From assembly GCF_011290685.1 (NCBI RefSeq), contig NZ_JAANYN010000002.1, positions 186,001 to 250,000 of the forward strand: a stretch of 64,000 nt of DNA, in the 5' to 3' direction. A model generated the notes under the pieces. That model was not told where the DNA came from. It saw nothing but the letters and a program-made list of their open reading frames with translations, and searched no databases. The stretch comes from Cyclobacterium plantarum (GTDB lineage Bacteria > Bacteroidota > Bacteroidia > Cytophagales > Cyclobacteriaceae). Position 1 is the first letter of the stretch. The number at the start of each line of letters is the position of its first letter. This document shows positions 1 through 10,155 of this stretch, piece after piece. The translations under genes and the position numbers were made by a program.

Positions 1-282
1 TTCGTTCGTGATTACGCAAACACAGCTAAAAACAACCATTCATAATTTTGATTAATTATATATACTCAAAATAAACACTACATTATACAGGATATAATAA
101 ATATTAAAATTAGTTTAAAAAATTTTTTTAAATATATTTAACATTTTAAGTATTTTGAAAAGCCTTTTCTTAGATACAAAATTAAATATGTGAAAATTAG
201 CAAATTAAATAGATAAAAATTCTAATTTTTTAATTTACCTTTAGTTTCATAATAATCATTAACTAAAATTCAAAATATTACC
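1..282. other. AT-rich non-coding lead-in
   Basis: Very AT-rich sequence with no open frame I would call. It presumably holds the promoter of the tail-collar gene that starts at 283. I looked for a TTTG-N19-TAnnTTTG promoter and found only weak, partial matches. Confidence 0.6.
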
Positions 283-825
283 ATGGAAGAACTAATTGGC
301 GTTATTAAAATGTTCGCCGGAAACTTCGCTCCCAGAGGCTATGCTTTCTGTAATGGACAACTTTTACCCATCAATCAAAACCAGGCTTTATTTTCCATCT
401 TAGGAACAACTTACGGTGGAGATGGAAGAACCACTTTTGCTTTGCCAGATCTTAGGGGAAGGGTTCCTATAGGGCCTGGTCAGGGACCGGGGCTATCCAC
501 CAGGCAATTGGGCGAGAAAGGGGGCTGGGAAACCACCACCCTAACAGTAGCAAATTTGCCTGCTCATAACCATACCCTCTCAGCCAATTCAGGTGCAGGC
601 AACACAAACACACCACAGAATACATTTCCTGCTTTGAGTCAGGTACAAATAGACCGGTCGAATCCTCCAGTGGCTGTAAATGCCTATGATAATTCCGCCA
701 ACACCACCATGAATGCACAAGCGGTTGGTATTGCGGGTCAAAGCCAGGCATTTGATCATACGCCTCCTTATTCCGGAGTAAACTTTATTATCTGCATACA
801 GGGTATCTTTCCTTCCCGAAGCTAG
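283..825 (+). CDS. Phage tail-collar domain protein (microcystin-dependent-protein type)
   Basis: The 180-residue product has the tail-collar fold signature. It opens with a motif around GYAFCNGQLLP (residues 19-29), then a Gly-rich stretch, LPDLRGRVPIGPGQGPG (about 54-70), an NLPAHNHTL segment (about 91-99) and the terminal FIICIQGIFPSR typical of the family. There is no signal peptide. Bacteria often carry such free-standing collar proteins outside prophages; their job is poorly known, and contractile-structure tips and secreted products have been proposed. No other phage gene is nearby. A strong hairpin terminator follows at once, so it is probably transcribed alone and separately from the giant repeat gene downstream. 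Confidence 0.85.
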   Translation: MEELIGVIKMFAGNFAPRGYAFCNGQLLPINQNQALFSILGTTYGGDGRTTFALPDLRGRVPIGPGQGPGLSTRQLGEKGGWETTTLTVANLPAHNHTLSANSGAGNTNTPQNTFPALSQVQIDRSNPPVAVNAYDNSANTTMNAQAVGIAGQSQAFDHTPPYSGVNFIICIQGIFPSRS

Positions 826-832
826 TTAACCT

Positions 833-876
833 GAAAAGAATTCCCCGTACATTTTTTCGGGGAATTCTTTTCTTTT
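833..876 (+). terminator. Intrinsic terminator with 15-bp perfect stem
   Basis: GAAAAGAATTCCCCG (833-847) pairs perfectly with CGGGGAATTCTTTTC (858-872) around a 10-base loop, and a T-rich stretch follows. It begins 8 bases after the stop of the tail-collar gene and ends about 20 bases before the next start codon, so it should end that transcript and insulate the downstream gene. Confidence 0.85.
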
Positions 877-896
877 GATTCAAAACTTTTACTGCC

Positions 897-3800
897 ATGA
901 AGCTACTTTTAAAGAATTTACTTCTTCTTATACTGTTATTTTTTAGTTGCCAACAAATCAGGGCCCAAAGTACAACAGTTACCTTCAATGAGATCACAAA
1001 TTACATTGGAACATTTGGAGAAACGTATGACAATGGCGGTTTGAGCTTTTCGGTTACCAAAGAAGCCAATGCTACGCCCAATTCCGGTATAAAAGCCACC
1101 GAAACAGAAGGATACCAAGGCACTGTTGCCTTAAATGATTCCAACATTCAGCCGGGAGGGATCAAACAATGGTCCATTCAAAAAACCGACGGCTCACTAT
1201 TTCAGTTTATCAGTATTTTTCTTCAGGAAGGTGGCGTGGGTGCTTCTACCACCGGTACCATTAGTGCCTATCGAGCCGGAAGTCTTATAGGTTCTCCCAA
1301 ACCCATTGCTTTCAATTCAGCAACAGATGGGCTGAAAACATTCGATAACGACCCGGATTTTTATGAAGTGGATGAAATCCGGATCAATGCAGATGACATC
1401 TACAACTTTCTTGACCATGTAACTACTGGCCCTCCTTTTTCACCTTTGGATGAAGATCCACCCCTTGTTACAGGAATAACGCTGAACGGGGCTCCTCCCA
1501 CCACTTCGGAGTCCGTCACTTTCACAGTCAATTTTTCTAAAACCGCACTTAATGTCAGTCTGGATGACTTTTCCCTGATCACTTCCGGAACTACCGGAAG
1601 CCTGGCAGCTATCAGTGGTAGCGGCAACAGTTACCAGGTAACCGTCAATGCCATCAGCGGAGAGGGATTCCTACGGTTGGATCTGAAATCAGGCACCAAT
1701 ATTACAAATGAGGACAATACCAGCGGTGTCCCTGCATTTTCATCCGGCAATACCCATTCTGTAAGTGCTTGTTTTTTAGAAAATATGGAAAGCCTCCCTG
1801 ATGCAAGCAGCAATTTCTCCAGCAATGGTCTTTCATTCTCATTAAGTACGGGTCTGGAGAGTGAAAGCCGCCTGGGCTTTGGCGCAGGAAACTCAAATGA
1901 TTTTATCAAAAACAACAGTATGGCCGGGACTTTTTCCATCAGTTCTTCCAGCCTTTTCACAATGAATACTGTAGACCTGTTTTTGTCCGATTTGTCCAAT
2001 GGCGATAATCCAACCGCATCCGGAACATTAACTATCACCGGAAAAAACAATGGCAATACGGTCTTTACAATATTAAAAACAAGCGGATTTCCTGTAAATA
2101 CGACTCAAAATGGTGGTTTTTTTACCCTTGACTTTTCCACAGCTGGGGATCAAAATTACAGAAACACCAATGTAGATGAAGTTGAATTTACCATAGCAGA
2201 TGGATTTGTGGAATTATTGATAGATAATTTCAACTTTTGCCAGGAAGTACCAGATACCGACACTGCAGCTCCGGCAGTACAACGTATACTTCTGGATGGA
2301 AATCCAGGTAGTACAGCAACCTCGATAACTTATATCGTTCAATTTGATGAAAACGCCTTGAATGTAAGTCTGGATGATTTCACTTTAGTGCGCACGGGAA
2401 TAGCTGCCGGGACTTTGAATCAAATTAATGGCACGGGAAGTACTTTTCAGGTAGAGGTAACGGGGATTTCAGGGGAGGGATCCTTGCAGCTGCAATTAAA
2501 TGGTGGAACAGATATCGCTGATGCCCTAAACAATTCTGGCCCGCTTGAATACCTGAACGGGCAAATTCATTTGGTTGGAGCCTGCTTTTCGGAGTCCTTT
2601 GAGGATGAAACCGACGGCGCCGTAACCTTTTCCGGAAACGGTCTTAATTTCAGTCTAACAGGAAATTGGGCAGTGAAGAACCGCATAGGTTTTGGAGCAA
2701 ATGCTTCCGCCAAATATCTGGAAAATTCCGGAACCGGACCGTATGGAATACAGTCGACAGCAACACCGGTAACAGTGAATAGAATAGGTCTTTACCTATC
2801 TTCATTCCCATCCGGAGTAAGCCCTACCAACGACGGTACCCTGACAGTAACAGGAAAACTGAATGGCAATACATTATACACGTTCCAGAAAACCACCGGA
2901 TTTCCTGATGATTTCGGATCCACAGGTGGCTATTTCACACTTGACTTTGAAACGGCGGGTGCTTCAGATTTCTCAGATGTACTGATTGATGAATTAATAC
3001 TCGAACCAGGAGCAGATTTTACCTATCTCGCACTTGACAACTTTGATTTTTGTACGGATAATACTGCTCCAGCAGGGTATACAGTGCAAATTGATCAGGA
3101 TGCTATCGGAGAGACCAATCAGGATCAGGTTAGTTTTACTTTTTCCGGGGCTGAATTGGGAAGTACCTATAATTATTCATTTACAAGCTCAGGCGGGGGT
3201 ACAGTCGTAACCGGTTCTGGAACAATTTCTGGTGCTGAAGAAATGGTAAACGGGATTGATTTAACAGGCCTGTCCAATGGAACGGTTACTTTGAGTGTGA
3301 CCTTAACTGATATTTCGGGAAATGAGGGTGCTGAGGCAACTGCTCAAAGTACAAAATTTATCAATACCATCCCCCAAGTCAGCCCGGATGTATTCAATTC
3401 ACCCCCTTATCAGGAAAATGCGTCCAGCCTTTTGATTGCGGAAACGATAGCGATTTCTGATGCTGACGGAGACCAATTGGTTCGCGCCGTTATTCAGATT
3501 AGGGGAACAGGTGTGATTTCTGGAGACAATCTCAGCCTTGGAGATCCCTCTCCCCTTAGCCTGCAGGAAGTTGACGCCAATACCCTTGAGCTAACGGGAA
3601 CAGCAGATGCCGGCACCTATACTTCCATTTTGAGGACCCTTTCCTTTAGCTCTGATTCCGAAGATCCTACTTTAGGGGGAATTGAAAATGTAAGGATCAT
3701 ATCCATCATAGTAGAAGATGAAAATGGGGGACTATCTGAACCTGCCAATGGGATAAACAACCTGCAGTTAGCCATTGAAGCTGTCAATGATGCTCCCGAA

Positions 3801-6800
3801 GTGGTTCTTCCATCAAACGATGAAGTCATTTCCAATCAGCCTTTGACTTTCAATGCCACAAATGGAAACGCCATTTCAGTAAGTGATGCAGATGTGGGCG
3901 ACAATTCATTAATGGTAGATTTGACGGTCAGCAATGGCACTTTGGATCTGGCTGATATTTCAGGATTGACCTTTGTGCTGGGTTCAGGTACGGATAATTC
4001 CAACATGCAATTCTCCGGAAACCTGGCCTCCATTAACAATGCATTGGAAGGGATGGTATTCACGAGTACCACAGATTTTGTTGGTGAAGCTATTCTTTCT
4101 ATCGAAATTGATGACCAGGGTAATACCGGAAGTGGAGGGTCCCTGACAGCAAACAACACTTTGACCATACAGGTAATTGCTCCCAATGCTCCACCCCTTG
4201 CTTCCAATGTAAGTTTTACCGGTTCCCTTATCGAAGGGGGTAATCTATTGGGGCAATACTCCTATTCCGATGCTGAAAATGACACTGAATCAGGCAGCAG
4301 CATCCAATGGTGGTTGGCAGATGATGCGGCTGGGACAAACGAGGAAGTTATAGCCGGAGAAAACGGTATAAACCTGACTATTATTCCGGCTTTTCTTGGC
4401 CGATTTATAAGTTTTGAAATTACCCCCGGAGATGGCATCAACACGGGGAATCCGGTAAAATCTGATTACCAGGGACCCGTTTATACGCTTCCGCTGGTAA
4501 GCACTGCAATACCTGCTGGAATAGAAGCGAATGCTGCCAGTTTAGGAGGGGAAGTGAGTAGCGAGCAATTCAGCCCTGTTACCGAAAGAGGACTTGTATA
4601 CAACACTTCAGGCAACCCGGATCTTTCAGACAGCAAAATACTCCTGGGTAGTGGTACAGGAGTATTCTCCAGTCTGGTTTCCAGCCTGAATCCAAATGCC
4701 ACTTATTATGTCAGGGCATATGCAAGCAATGCAGCCGGAACTTCATTTGGTCAGGAAGAAAGCTTTACAACGGAAAAACAAGAGCTGACTATAGGAGGAT
4801 CATTCACTGCTGAAAACAAAATATATGACGGAACCAACAATGCCCTTATACTTGGTAATGAGCTGATACTTACAAGTCCCCTGCCCGGAGATGATGTTGT
4901 TTTGAGCAATTTGGTAATTGAGTTTTCAGATCCTCAAAGGGGAAATGACAAGGTAGTTACCATCGTTTCGGCCGATTTAAGCGGCACAGCAGCAGGAAAT
5001 TACAGTTTAAGTTTAACCGGAGCTCCAAGTGCATTGGCCACAATTTCTCCCAAAGCCCTCTCTATTTCTGCTTCGGAAGGTATTTCGAAAATCTATGGGC
5101 AACCGGAGCCGCCATTCAACTTTACCAGTAGCGGTTTTGTAGCTGGTGAAGACGCAACCCTGCTTACAGGTTCATTGAGCCGGGAACCCGGAGAGAATGT
5201 CGGAAGCTATGCCATTACGGAAGGCGACCTGAGTGCCGGTGACAATTATGCCATAGACTTTACTGCAGCAGATTTTGTCATTAGCCCACAGACTTTGTCT
5301 ATCACGGCCAATGCCGGTCAGGCAAAAGTTTATGGACAAGCCGATCCGGTTTTCAGTTTTGCCAGCAGCGGTTTTGTAGCAGGAGATGACGAGACATTGC
5401 TTACCGGTTCATTGAACAGGGAGCCGGGAGAAAATGTGGGAAGCTATGCCATTACGGAAGGCGACCTGAGTGCCGGTGACAATTATACAATCGACTTTAC
5501 TGCTGCTGATTTTGCCATTAGCCCACAGACTTTGTCTATCACTGCCAATGCCGACCAGACAAAAGTCTATGGACAGGCCGATCCGGTTTTCAGTTTTGCC
5601 AGCAGCGGTTTTGTAGCCGGGGATGACGAGACATTGCTTACCGGTTCATTGAGCAGGGAGCCAGGTGAGGATGTGGGAAGCTATGCCATTACGGTAGGAA
5701 ACCTGAGTGCCGGTGACAATTATACAATCGACTTTACTGCTGCTGATTTTGCCATTAGCCCTCAGACTTTGATTATCACGGCCAATGCCGACCAGACAAA
5801 AGTCTATGGACAGGCCGATCCGGTTTTCAGTTTTGCCAGCAGCGGTTTTGTAGCCGGGGATGACGAGACATTGCTTACCGGTTCATTGAGCAGGGAGCCA
5901 GGTGAGGATGTGGGAAGCTATGCCATTACCGAAGGCAACCTGAGTGCCGGAGACAATTATGCCATAGCCTTTACTGCTGCGGATTTTGCCATTAGCCCAC
6001 AGACCTTGTCTATCATGGCCAATGCCGATCAGACAAAAGTTTATGGACAAGCCGACCCGGTTTTCAGTTTTGCCAGCAGCGGTTTTGTAGCTGGAGATGA
6101 TGCGTCACTGCTTACCGGTTCATTGAGCAGGGAGCCTGGTGAAGATGTGGGAAGCTATGCCATTACGGTAGGAAACCTGAGTGCCGGAGACAATTATGCC
6201 ATAGCCTTTACTGCCGCAGATTTTGCCATTAGCCCTCAGACTTTGATTATCACTGCCAATGCCGGTCAGGCAAAAGTCTATGGACAGGCCGATCCGGTTT
6301 TCAGTTTTGCCAGCAGCGGTTTTGTAGCAGGAGATGACGAGACATTGCTTACCGGTTCATTGAGCAGGGAGCCAGGTGAGGATGTGGGAAGCTATGCCAT
6401 TACCGAAGGCAACCTGAGTGCCGGTGACAATTATGCCATAGCCTTTACTGCCGCAGATTTTGCCATTAGCCCACAGACCTTGTCTATCATGGCCAATGCC
6501 GATCAGACAAAAGTTTATGGACAAGCCGACCCGGTTTTCAGTTTTGCCAGCAGCGGTTTTGTAGCTGGAGATGATGCGTCACTGCTTACCGGTTCATTGA
6601 GCAGGGAGCCTGGTGAAGATGTGGGAAGCTATGCCATTACGGTAGGAAACCTGAGTGCCGGTGACAATTATGTTATAGCCTTTACTGCCGCGGATTTTAC
6701 CATTTCTCCACAGACCTTGCTTATCAGTGCCAATACCGGTCAGACAAAATCATATGGACAGGCCGACCCGGTTTTCAGTTTTGCCAGCAGCGGGTTTGTG

Positions 6801-9161
6801 GCTGGAGATGATGCGTCACTGCTTAGCGGTTCATTGAGCAGGGAGCCTGGTGAAGATGTGGGAAGCTATGCCATTACGGAAGGCAACCTGAGTGCCGGAG
6901 ACAATTATGCCATAGACTTTACTGCTGCGGATTTTGCCATTAGCCCGCAGACTTTGATTATCACTGCCAATGCCGGTCAGGCAAAAGTTTATGGACAGGC
7001 CGATCCGGATTTCAGTTTTGCCAGCAGCGGGTTTGTAGCCGGAGATGACGCGTCACTGCTTACCGGTTCATTAAGCAGGCAGCCCGGTGAGGAAGTGGGA
7101 AGCTATGCCGTTACGGAAGGCGACCTGAGTGCCGGAGACAATTATACAATCGACTTTACTGCTGCGGATTTTGCCATTAGCCCTCAGACCTTGTCTATCA
7201 CGGCCAATGCCGATCAGACAAAAGTTTATGGACAAGCCGACCCGGTTTTCAGTTTTGCCAGCAGCGGTTTTGTAGCCGGGGATGATGCGTCACTGCTTAC
7301 CGGTTCATTGAGCAGGGAGCCTGGTGAAGATGTGGGAAGCTATGCCATCACAACAGGAAACCTGAGTGCCGGTGTCAATTATACTATAGCCTTTACTGCT
7401 GCGGATTTTGCCATTAGCCCGCAGACTTTGATTATTACTGTCAATGCCGGTCAGGCAAAAGTTTATGGACAGGCCGATCCTGATTTCAGTTTTGCCAGCA
7501 GCGGTTTTGTAGCAGGAGATGACGAGACATTGCTTACCGGTTCATTGAACAGGGAGCCGGGTGAAAATGTGGGAAGCTATGCCATTACGGAAGGCGACCT
7601 GAGTGCCGGTGACAATTATCAAGTCCTTTTTTCCGGAGCGCCTTTCCAAATTCTTCCGCGTGTCAAACCCCATATTTTGATACTTGATGAAACAGGAAAT
7701 GCGATGGCAGACCCTGCGAACTTGCTTGATCAAACCCTGGCAGCAGGACAAATGGTATATCTTGACAAGGTAAATTTCGACTGTACCGATTTGGGAGAAC
7801 AGGAAATTGAGGTAAGTGTTGTGGATGTGAACGCAAACACATTTACTTCCAATACCATTTTGACTGTGAAGGACCAAACTCCACCTATACCCATGCTGCC
7901 CACTCTTCCGGTATTGCATTCTGAATGCCAATTGGAATCATGGGAAACCCCAACAGCTGAAGATAATTGTGGAGGAATAATTATTGGAACACCAGACAGA
8001 AATCTCCCCATCCGGGAAAATACCCTGGTTACCTGGACCTTTGTGGATTTGGGTGGAAACCTTACCAGCCAGACGCAGGAAGTAATCATCAAAGACAACA
8101 CATCCCCCATTATTGAAGGGGTTCCTGAAGACGAAACCGTATATTTGAACGGCTCCTACCAATTGCCGGATTTTACCCAGGTGGCAACCGCCCAGGATAA
8201 TTGTAGTTTGGTCCGGTTTATTCAATCTCCCGCTGCCGGAACAAGGTTTGACCAGGCGGAAAAGATACAGGTGCAATTGCTGGCAACAGATGCCGAAGGC
8301 AATGAAAGTAGTACCGGATTTGAAATCAATCTTTTAGATTTAAATCTGTTGGCGATTGATGATCCGGACCTGATATCCATCCCCTGGAACAGCCCGTTGG
8401 AAAGCCTGGCATTACCGGAAGAAATTGCCGTCCACCTGAGTAACGGGCAGGAAGTAACTATTCCGGTTGAATGGATCATTCCTGTATTGGATACCAGGGT
8501 AGCAGGATTGTTCCAGTACAAAGGCAGCCTTGAACTGGGCAATATTCAAAACCCTAATCAATTGGAGCCGAGCCTTAGCATTCTGGTGGAAGACAAAGCC
8601 TTTCCGTTGGGGATTAATATTTCGACGGAAGATTTTCCAGCCAATATTGAACCGGGCACAGCCGTTGGCACTTTAAGCACCCAGGATCCACAGGACAATG
8701 TGCATGTGTATGGGTTGTCGGGCTCAGCAGCCGATAACCAGTACTTCGGTATTTCAGGTAATGAGCTTTATTGGAACAGTCAGGATGCCTTACCGGGAAA
8801 AACCACATTTACCGTGGAAGTAAGCAGTACGGACCGCGCTGGAAATATTATTTACGAAACCTTCACTTTGAACCGACTTCGGGTTGCCCTCAGGGAAATC
8901 AACGTGCCAAACACCTTTACTCCAAACGGAGATGGTTTCAACGATTCATGGGGAATAAAAGGTTTGAGATACTTTAAGGGCGGGAAAGTAGCCGTTTATG
9001 AAAGAAGTGGTAAAAGGGTCTTTTATACTGAAAATCCGGATGAATTGTGGGATGGTACATTTTTCGGCAATGCATTGCCGACAGGTACTTATTTCTGGGT
9101 AATCAGTACCGGAGAATCCGGCGAAGTACGTAGGGGTGTATTAACTATTTTTAGAGATTAA
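897..9161 (+). CDS. Giant secreted MBG-repeat adhesin-like protein with T9SS type B C-terminal domain
   Basis: The 2754-residue product has a signal peptide (residues 1-23, ending IRAQ). Its N-terminal third holds beta-sandwich modules in at least two copies, each with an ALNVSLDDF core (about residues 215 and 490) followed by an ACF..E module; cadherin/VCBS-like segments follow. Residues about 1385-2253 are 11 tandem units of 79 residues starting P-Q-T-L-x-I, with K-V-Y-G-Q-A-D-P and SSGFVAGDD cores: the MBG/YDG family seen in large bacterial surface proteins. HYR-like modules with conserved DNC motifs come next. The last about 85 residues (from NTFTPNGDGFNDSW, about 2672) are the gliding-motility-associated / type B sorting domain, so export by type IX secretion and attachment to the cell surface are expected. 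The PorP/SprF gene 11 bases downstream is the usual partner. Ligand unknown; adhesion or gliding is inferred. Confidence 0.9.
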   Translation: MKLLLKNLLLLILLFFSCQQIRAQSTTVTFNEITNYIGTFGETYDNGGLSFSVTKEANATPNSGIKATETEGYQGTVALNDSNIQPGGIKQWSIQKTDGSLFQFISIFLQEGGVGASTTGTISAYRAGSLIGSPKPIAFNSATDGLKTFDNDPDFYEVDEIRINADDIYNFLDHVTTGPPFSPLDEDPPLVTGITLNGAPPTTSESVTFTVNFSKTALNVSLDDFSLITSGTTGSLAAISGSGNSYQVTVNAISGEGFLRLDLKSGTNITNEDNTSGVPAFSSGNTHSVSACFLENMESLPDASSNFSSNGLSFSLSTGLESESRLGFGAGNSNDFIKNNSMAGTFSISSSSLFTMNTVDLFLSDLSNGDNPTASGTLTITGKNNGNTVFTILKTSGFPVNTTQNGGFFTLDFSTAGDQNYRNTNVDEVEFTIADGFVELLIDNFNFCQEVPDTDTAAPAVQRILLDGNPGSTATSITYIVQFDENALNVSLDDFTLVRTGIAAGTLNQINGTGSTFQVEVTGISGEGSLQLQLNGGTDIADALNNSGPLEYLNGQIHLVGACFSESFEDETDGAVTFSGNGLNFSLTGNWAVKNRIGFGANASAKYLENSGTGPYGIQSTATPVTVNRIGLYLSSFPSGVSPTNDGTLTVTGKLNGNTLYTFQKTTGFPDDFGSTGGYFTLDFETAGASDFSDVLIDELILEPGADFTYLALDNFDFCTDNTAPAGYTVQIDQDAIGETNQDQVSFTFSGAELGSTYNYSFTSSGGGTVVTGSGTISGAEEMVNGIDLTGLSNGTVTLSVTLTDISGNEGAEATAQSTKFINTIPQVSPDVFNSPPYQENASSLLIAETIAISDADGDQLVRAVIQIRGTGVISGDNLSLGDPSPLSLQEVDANTLELTGTADAGTYTSILRTLSFSSDSEDPTLGGIENVRIISIIVEDENGGLSEPANGINNLQLAIEAVNDAPEVVLPSNDEVISNQPLTFNATNGNAISVSDADVGDNSLMVDLTVSNGTLDLADISGLTFVLGSGTDNSNMQFSGNLASINNALEGMVFTSTTDFVGEAILSIEIDDQGNTGSGGSLTANNTLTIQVIAPNAPPLASNVSFTGSLIEGGNLLGQYSYSDAENDTESGSSIQWWLADDAAGTNEEVIAGENGINLTIIPAFLGRFISFEITPGDGINTGNPVKSDYQGPVYTLPLVSTAIPAGIEANAASLGGEVSSEQFSPVTERGLVYNTSGNPDLSDSKILLGSGTGVFSSLVSSLNPNATYYVRAYASNAAGTSFGQEESFTTEKQELTIGGSFTAENKIYDGTNNALILGNELILTSPLPGDDVVLSNLVIEFSDPQRGNDKVVTIVSADLSGTAAGNYSLSLTGAPSALATISPKALSISASEGISKIYGQPEPPFNFTSSGFVAGEDATLLTGSLSREPGENVGSYAITEGDLSAGDNYAIDFTAADFVISPQTLSITANAGQAKVYGQADPVFSFASSGFVAGDDETLLTGSLNREPGENVGSYAITEGDLSAGDNYTIDFTAADFAISPQTLSITANADQTKVYGQADPVFSFASSGFVAGDDETLLTGSLSREPGEDVGSYAITVGNLSAGDNYTIDFTAADFAISPQTLIITANADQTKVYGQADPVFSFASSGFVAGDDETLLTGSLSREPGEDVGSYAITEGNLSAGDNYAIAFTAADFAISPQTLSIMANADQTKVYGQADPVFSFASSGFVAGDDASLLTGSLSREPGEDVGSYAITVGNLSAGDNYAIAFTAADFAISPQTLIITANAGQAKVYGQADPVFSFASSGFVAGDDETLLTGSLSREPGEDVGSYAITEGNLSAGDNYAIAFTAADFAISPQTLSIMANADQTKVYGQADPVFSFASSGFVAGDDASLLTGSLSREPGEDVGSYAITVGNLSAGDNYVIAFTAADFTISPQTLLISANTGQTKSYGQADPVFSFASSGFVAGDDASLLSGSLSREPGEDVGSYAITEGNLSAGDNYAIDFTAADFAISPQTLIITANAGQAKVYGQADPDFSFASSGFVAGDDASLLTGSLSRQPGEEVGSYAVTEGDLSAGDNYTIDFTAADFAISPQTLSITANADQTKVYGQADPVFSFASSGFVAGDDASLLTGSLSREPGEDVGSYAITTGNLSAGVNYTIAFTAADFAISPQTLIITVNAGQAKVYGQADPDFSFASSGFVAGDDETLLTGSLNREPGENVGSYAITEGDLSAGDNYQVLFSGAPFQILPRVKPHILILDETGNAMADPANLLDQTLAAGQMVYLDKVNFDCTDLGEQEIEVSVVDVNANTFTSNTILTVKDQTPPIPMLPTLPVLHSECQLESWETPTAEDNCGGIIIGTPDRNLPIRENTLVTWTFVDLGGNLTSQTQEVIIKDNTSPIIEGVPEDETVYLNGSYQLPDFTQVATAQDNCSLVRFIQSPAAGTRFDQAEKIQVQLLATDAEGNESSTGFEINLLDLNLLAIDDPDLISIPWNSPLESLALPEEIAVHLSNGQEVTIPVEWIIPVLDTRVAGLFQYKGSLELGNIQNPNQLEPSLSILVEDKAFPLGINISTEDFPANIEPGTAVGTLSTQDPQDNVHVYGLSGSAADNQYFGISGNELYWNSQDALPGKTTFTVEVSSTDRAGNIIYETFTLNRLRVALREINVPNTFTPNGDGFNDSWGIKGLRYFKGGKVAVYERSGKRVFYTENPDELWDGTFFGNALPTGTYFWVISTGESGEVRRGVLTIFRD
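5049..7655 (+). repeat. 11 tandem 237-bp units encoding MBG domains
   Basis: Unit starts lie at 5049, 5286, 5523, 5760, 5997, 6234, 6471, 6708, 6945, 7182 and 7419, all in frame with the giant gene. The first unit is the most diverged. Units 4+5 (5760-6233) and 6+7 (6234-6707) share the same order of variants (DETLL then DASLL; IIT then SIM), which points to a duplication of a two-unit, 474-bp block. Such near-identical units can expand or contract by recombination. Confidence 0.92.
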
Positions 9162-9172
9162 CCAAGTCAATT

Positions 9173-10144
9173 ATGAGTAAGATTCAAATGAAGTCCATAG
9201 CTTACCTGACATTTGTTTTCCTATTTTCACAAACATTACAGCTACAGGCACAATCGAGAAAATACATCAGTCAGTTCAGTCATTTTCAAAGTTATTTCAA
9301 CCCCGGATTGACTGGATATGAAGGTAGTACCATCAGGAGTTATGTCCGAAACCAGTGGTCGGGTATGGAAGGAGCGCCAAAGACCTATTTCATCAGTGCT
9401 GAAATGGATTTTTCTGAAGGGAAAGGAATAGAGGATCCCGCTCTAATGGGCAAGAATGCTTACAGCATTAATCTATTGCACGATACTTATGGGGCATTCA
9501 AAGAAACTGAATTTTTAGCAGCCTATGCCAGCAGGGTAAGACTGACATCCAGTCATCAGTTGAGATTAGGTGCGGGTTTGAATTATCAAACCATCCGGCT
9601 GGATGGCAATGCGCTAACCAGTGAACAAGCAGGGGATCCTTTGATTGGTCAGTATCTGGGCGGGTTTTCGGACATGCAGATTTTCGATTTTAATTTGGGT
9701 TTGGCATTGACCCATAAATCCTATTATCTCTCCTATGCGATGCACAATGTGAATAAGGGTCGCATTTCAGGGGGTGAAGAGTTCATGGATGGAAAACCAG
9801 TGGTTTATATCATTCAGGCTGGGTTTAGGGAAGCATTATCTCCTCAGGCATCCCTAATTATAAATGGATTTTATCGCAGCCAGGAAGGTTTACCGGATAA
9901 CCTTGAATTTAACGTCAAGACCTTACTCATGGATAAAATCTGGATTGGAGGAGGACATCGGTTTGATTATGCCAGTAACCTTCAATTTGGAGTGTTATTT
10001 GATAGAATCCGGCTTGGATATATTTTTGAATTCCCGGCAAACCGGAGTTACTTGCTACCGGGACAAACCCATGAATTTGCACTGGTCTATCACCTGTTTA
10101 GAAAAAATGAGAAGGGACCCGATGACAAGGTTAATATTTGGTAA
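9173..10144 (+). CDS. PorP/SprF family type IX secretion membrane protein
   Basis: The 323-residue product has an N-terminal signal peptide ending near LQAQ (about residue 27). The family opening follows: SRKYISQFSHFQSYFNPGLTGYEG, where the F-N-P-G-x-x-G core is diagnostic. The rest is alternating amphipathic strands expected of an outer-membrane barrel. PorP/SprF proteins act with the type IX secretion system and are commonly encoded next to large substrates with a type B C-terminal domain; SprF, for example, is needed for SprB export in gliding flavobacteria. The start lies 11 bases after the stop of the giant repeat gene, so the two are almost surely cotranscribed and this protein probably helps export or anchor that substrate. 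Confidence 0.9.
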   Translation: MSKIQMKSIAYLTFVFLFSQTLQLQAQSRKYISQFSHFQSYFNPGLTGYEGSTIRSYVRNQWSGMEGAPKTYFISAEMDFSEGKGIEDPALMGKNAYSINLLHDTYGAFKETEFLAAYASRVRLTSSHQLRLGAGLNYQTIRLDGNALTSEQAGDPLIGQYLGGFSDMQIFDFNLGLALTHKSYYLSYAMHNVNKGRISGGEEFMDGKPVVYIIQAGFREALSPQASLIINGFYRSQEGLPDNLEFNVKTLLMDKIWIGGGHRFDYASNLQFGVLFDRIRLGYIFEFPANRSYLLPGQTHEFALVYHLFRKNEKGPDDKVNIW

Positions 10145-10155
10145 TGAATCAAATA

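Noticed and set aside
283-825. Prophage or contractile-structure locus suggested by the tail-collar gene
   Set aside because: No capsid, baseplate, sheath, integrase or lysis gene is nearby, and a terminator isolates the gene.
5049-7655. Regular repeats resembling a CRISPR or satellite array
   Set aside because: The 237-bp units stay in one reading frame, have no unique spacers and encode MBG domains; they are part of a protein gene.
7542-8542. Long open frames on the minus strand inside the giant repeat gene
   Set aside because: They are antisense shadows of coding repeats and modules, with no signal, family motif or separate promoter.
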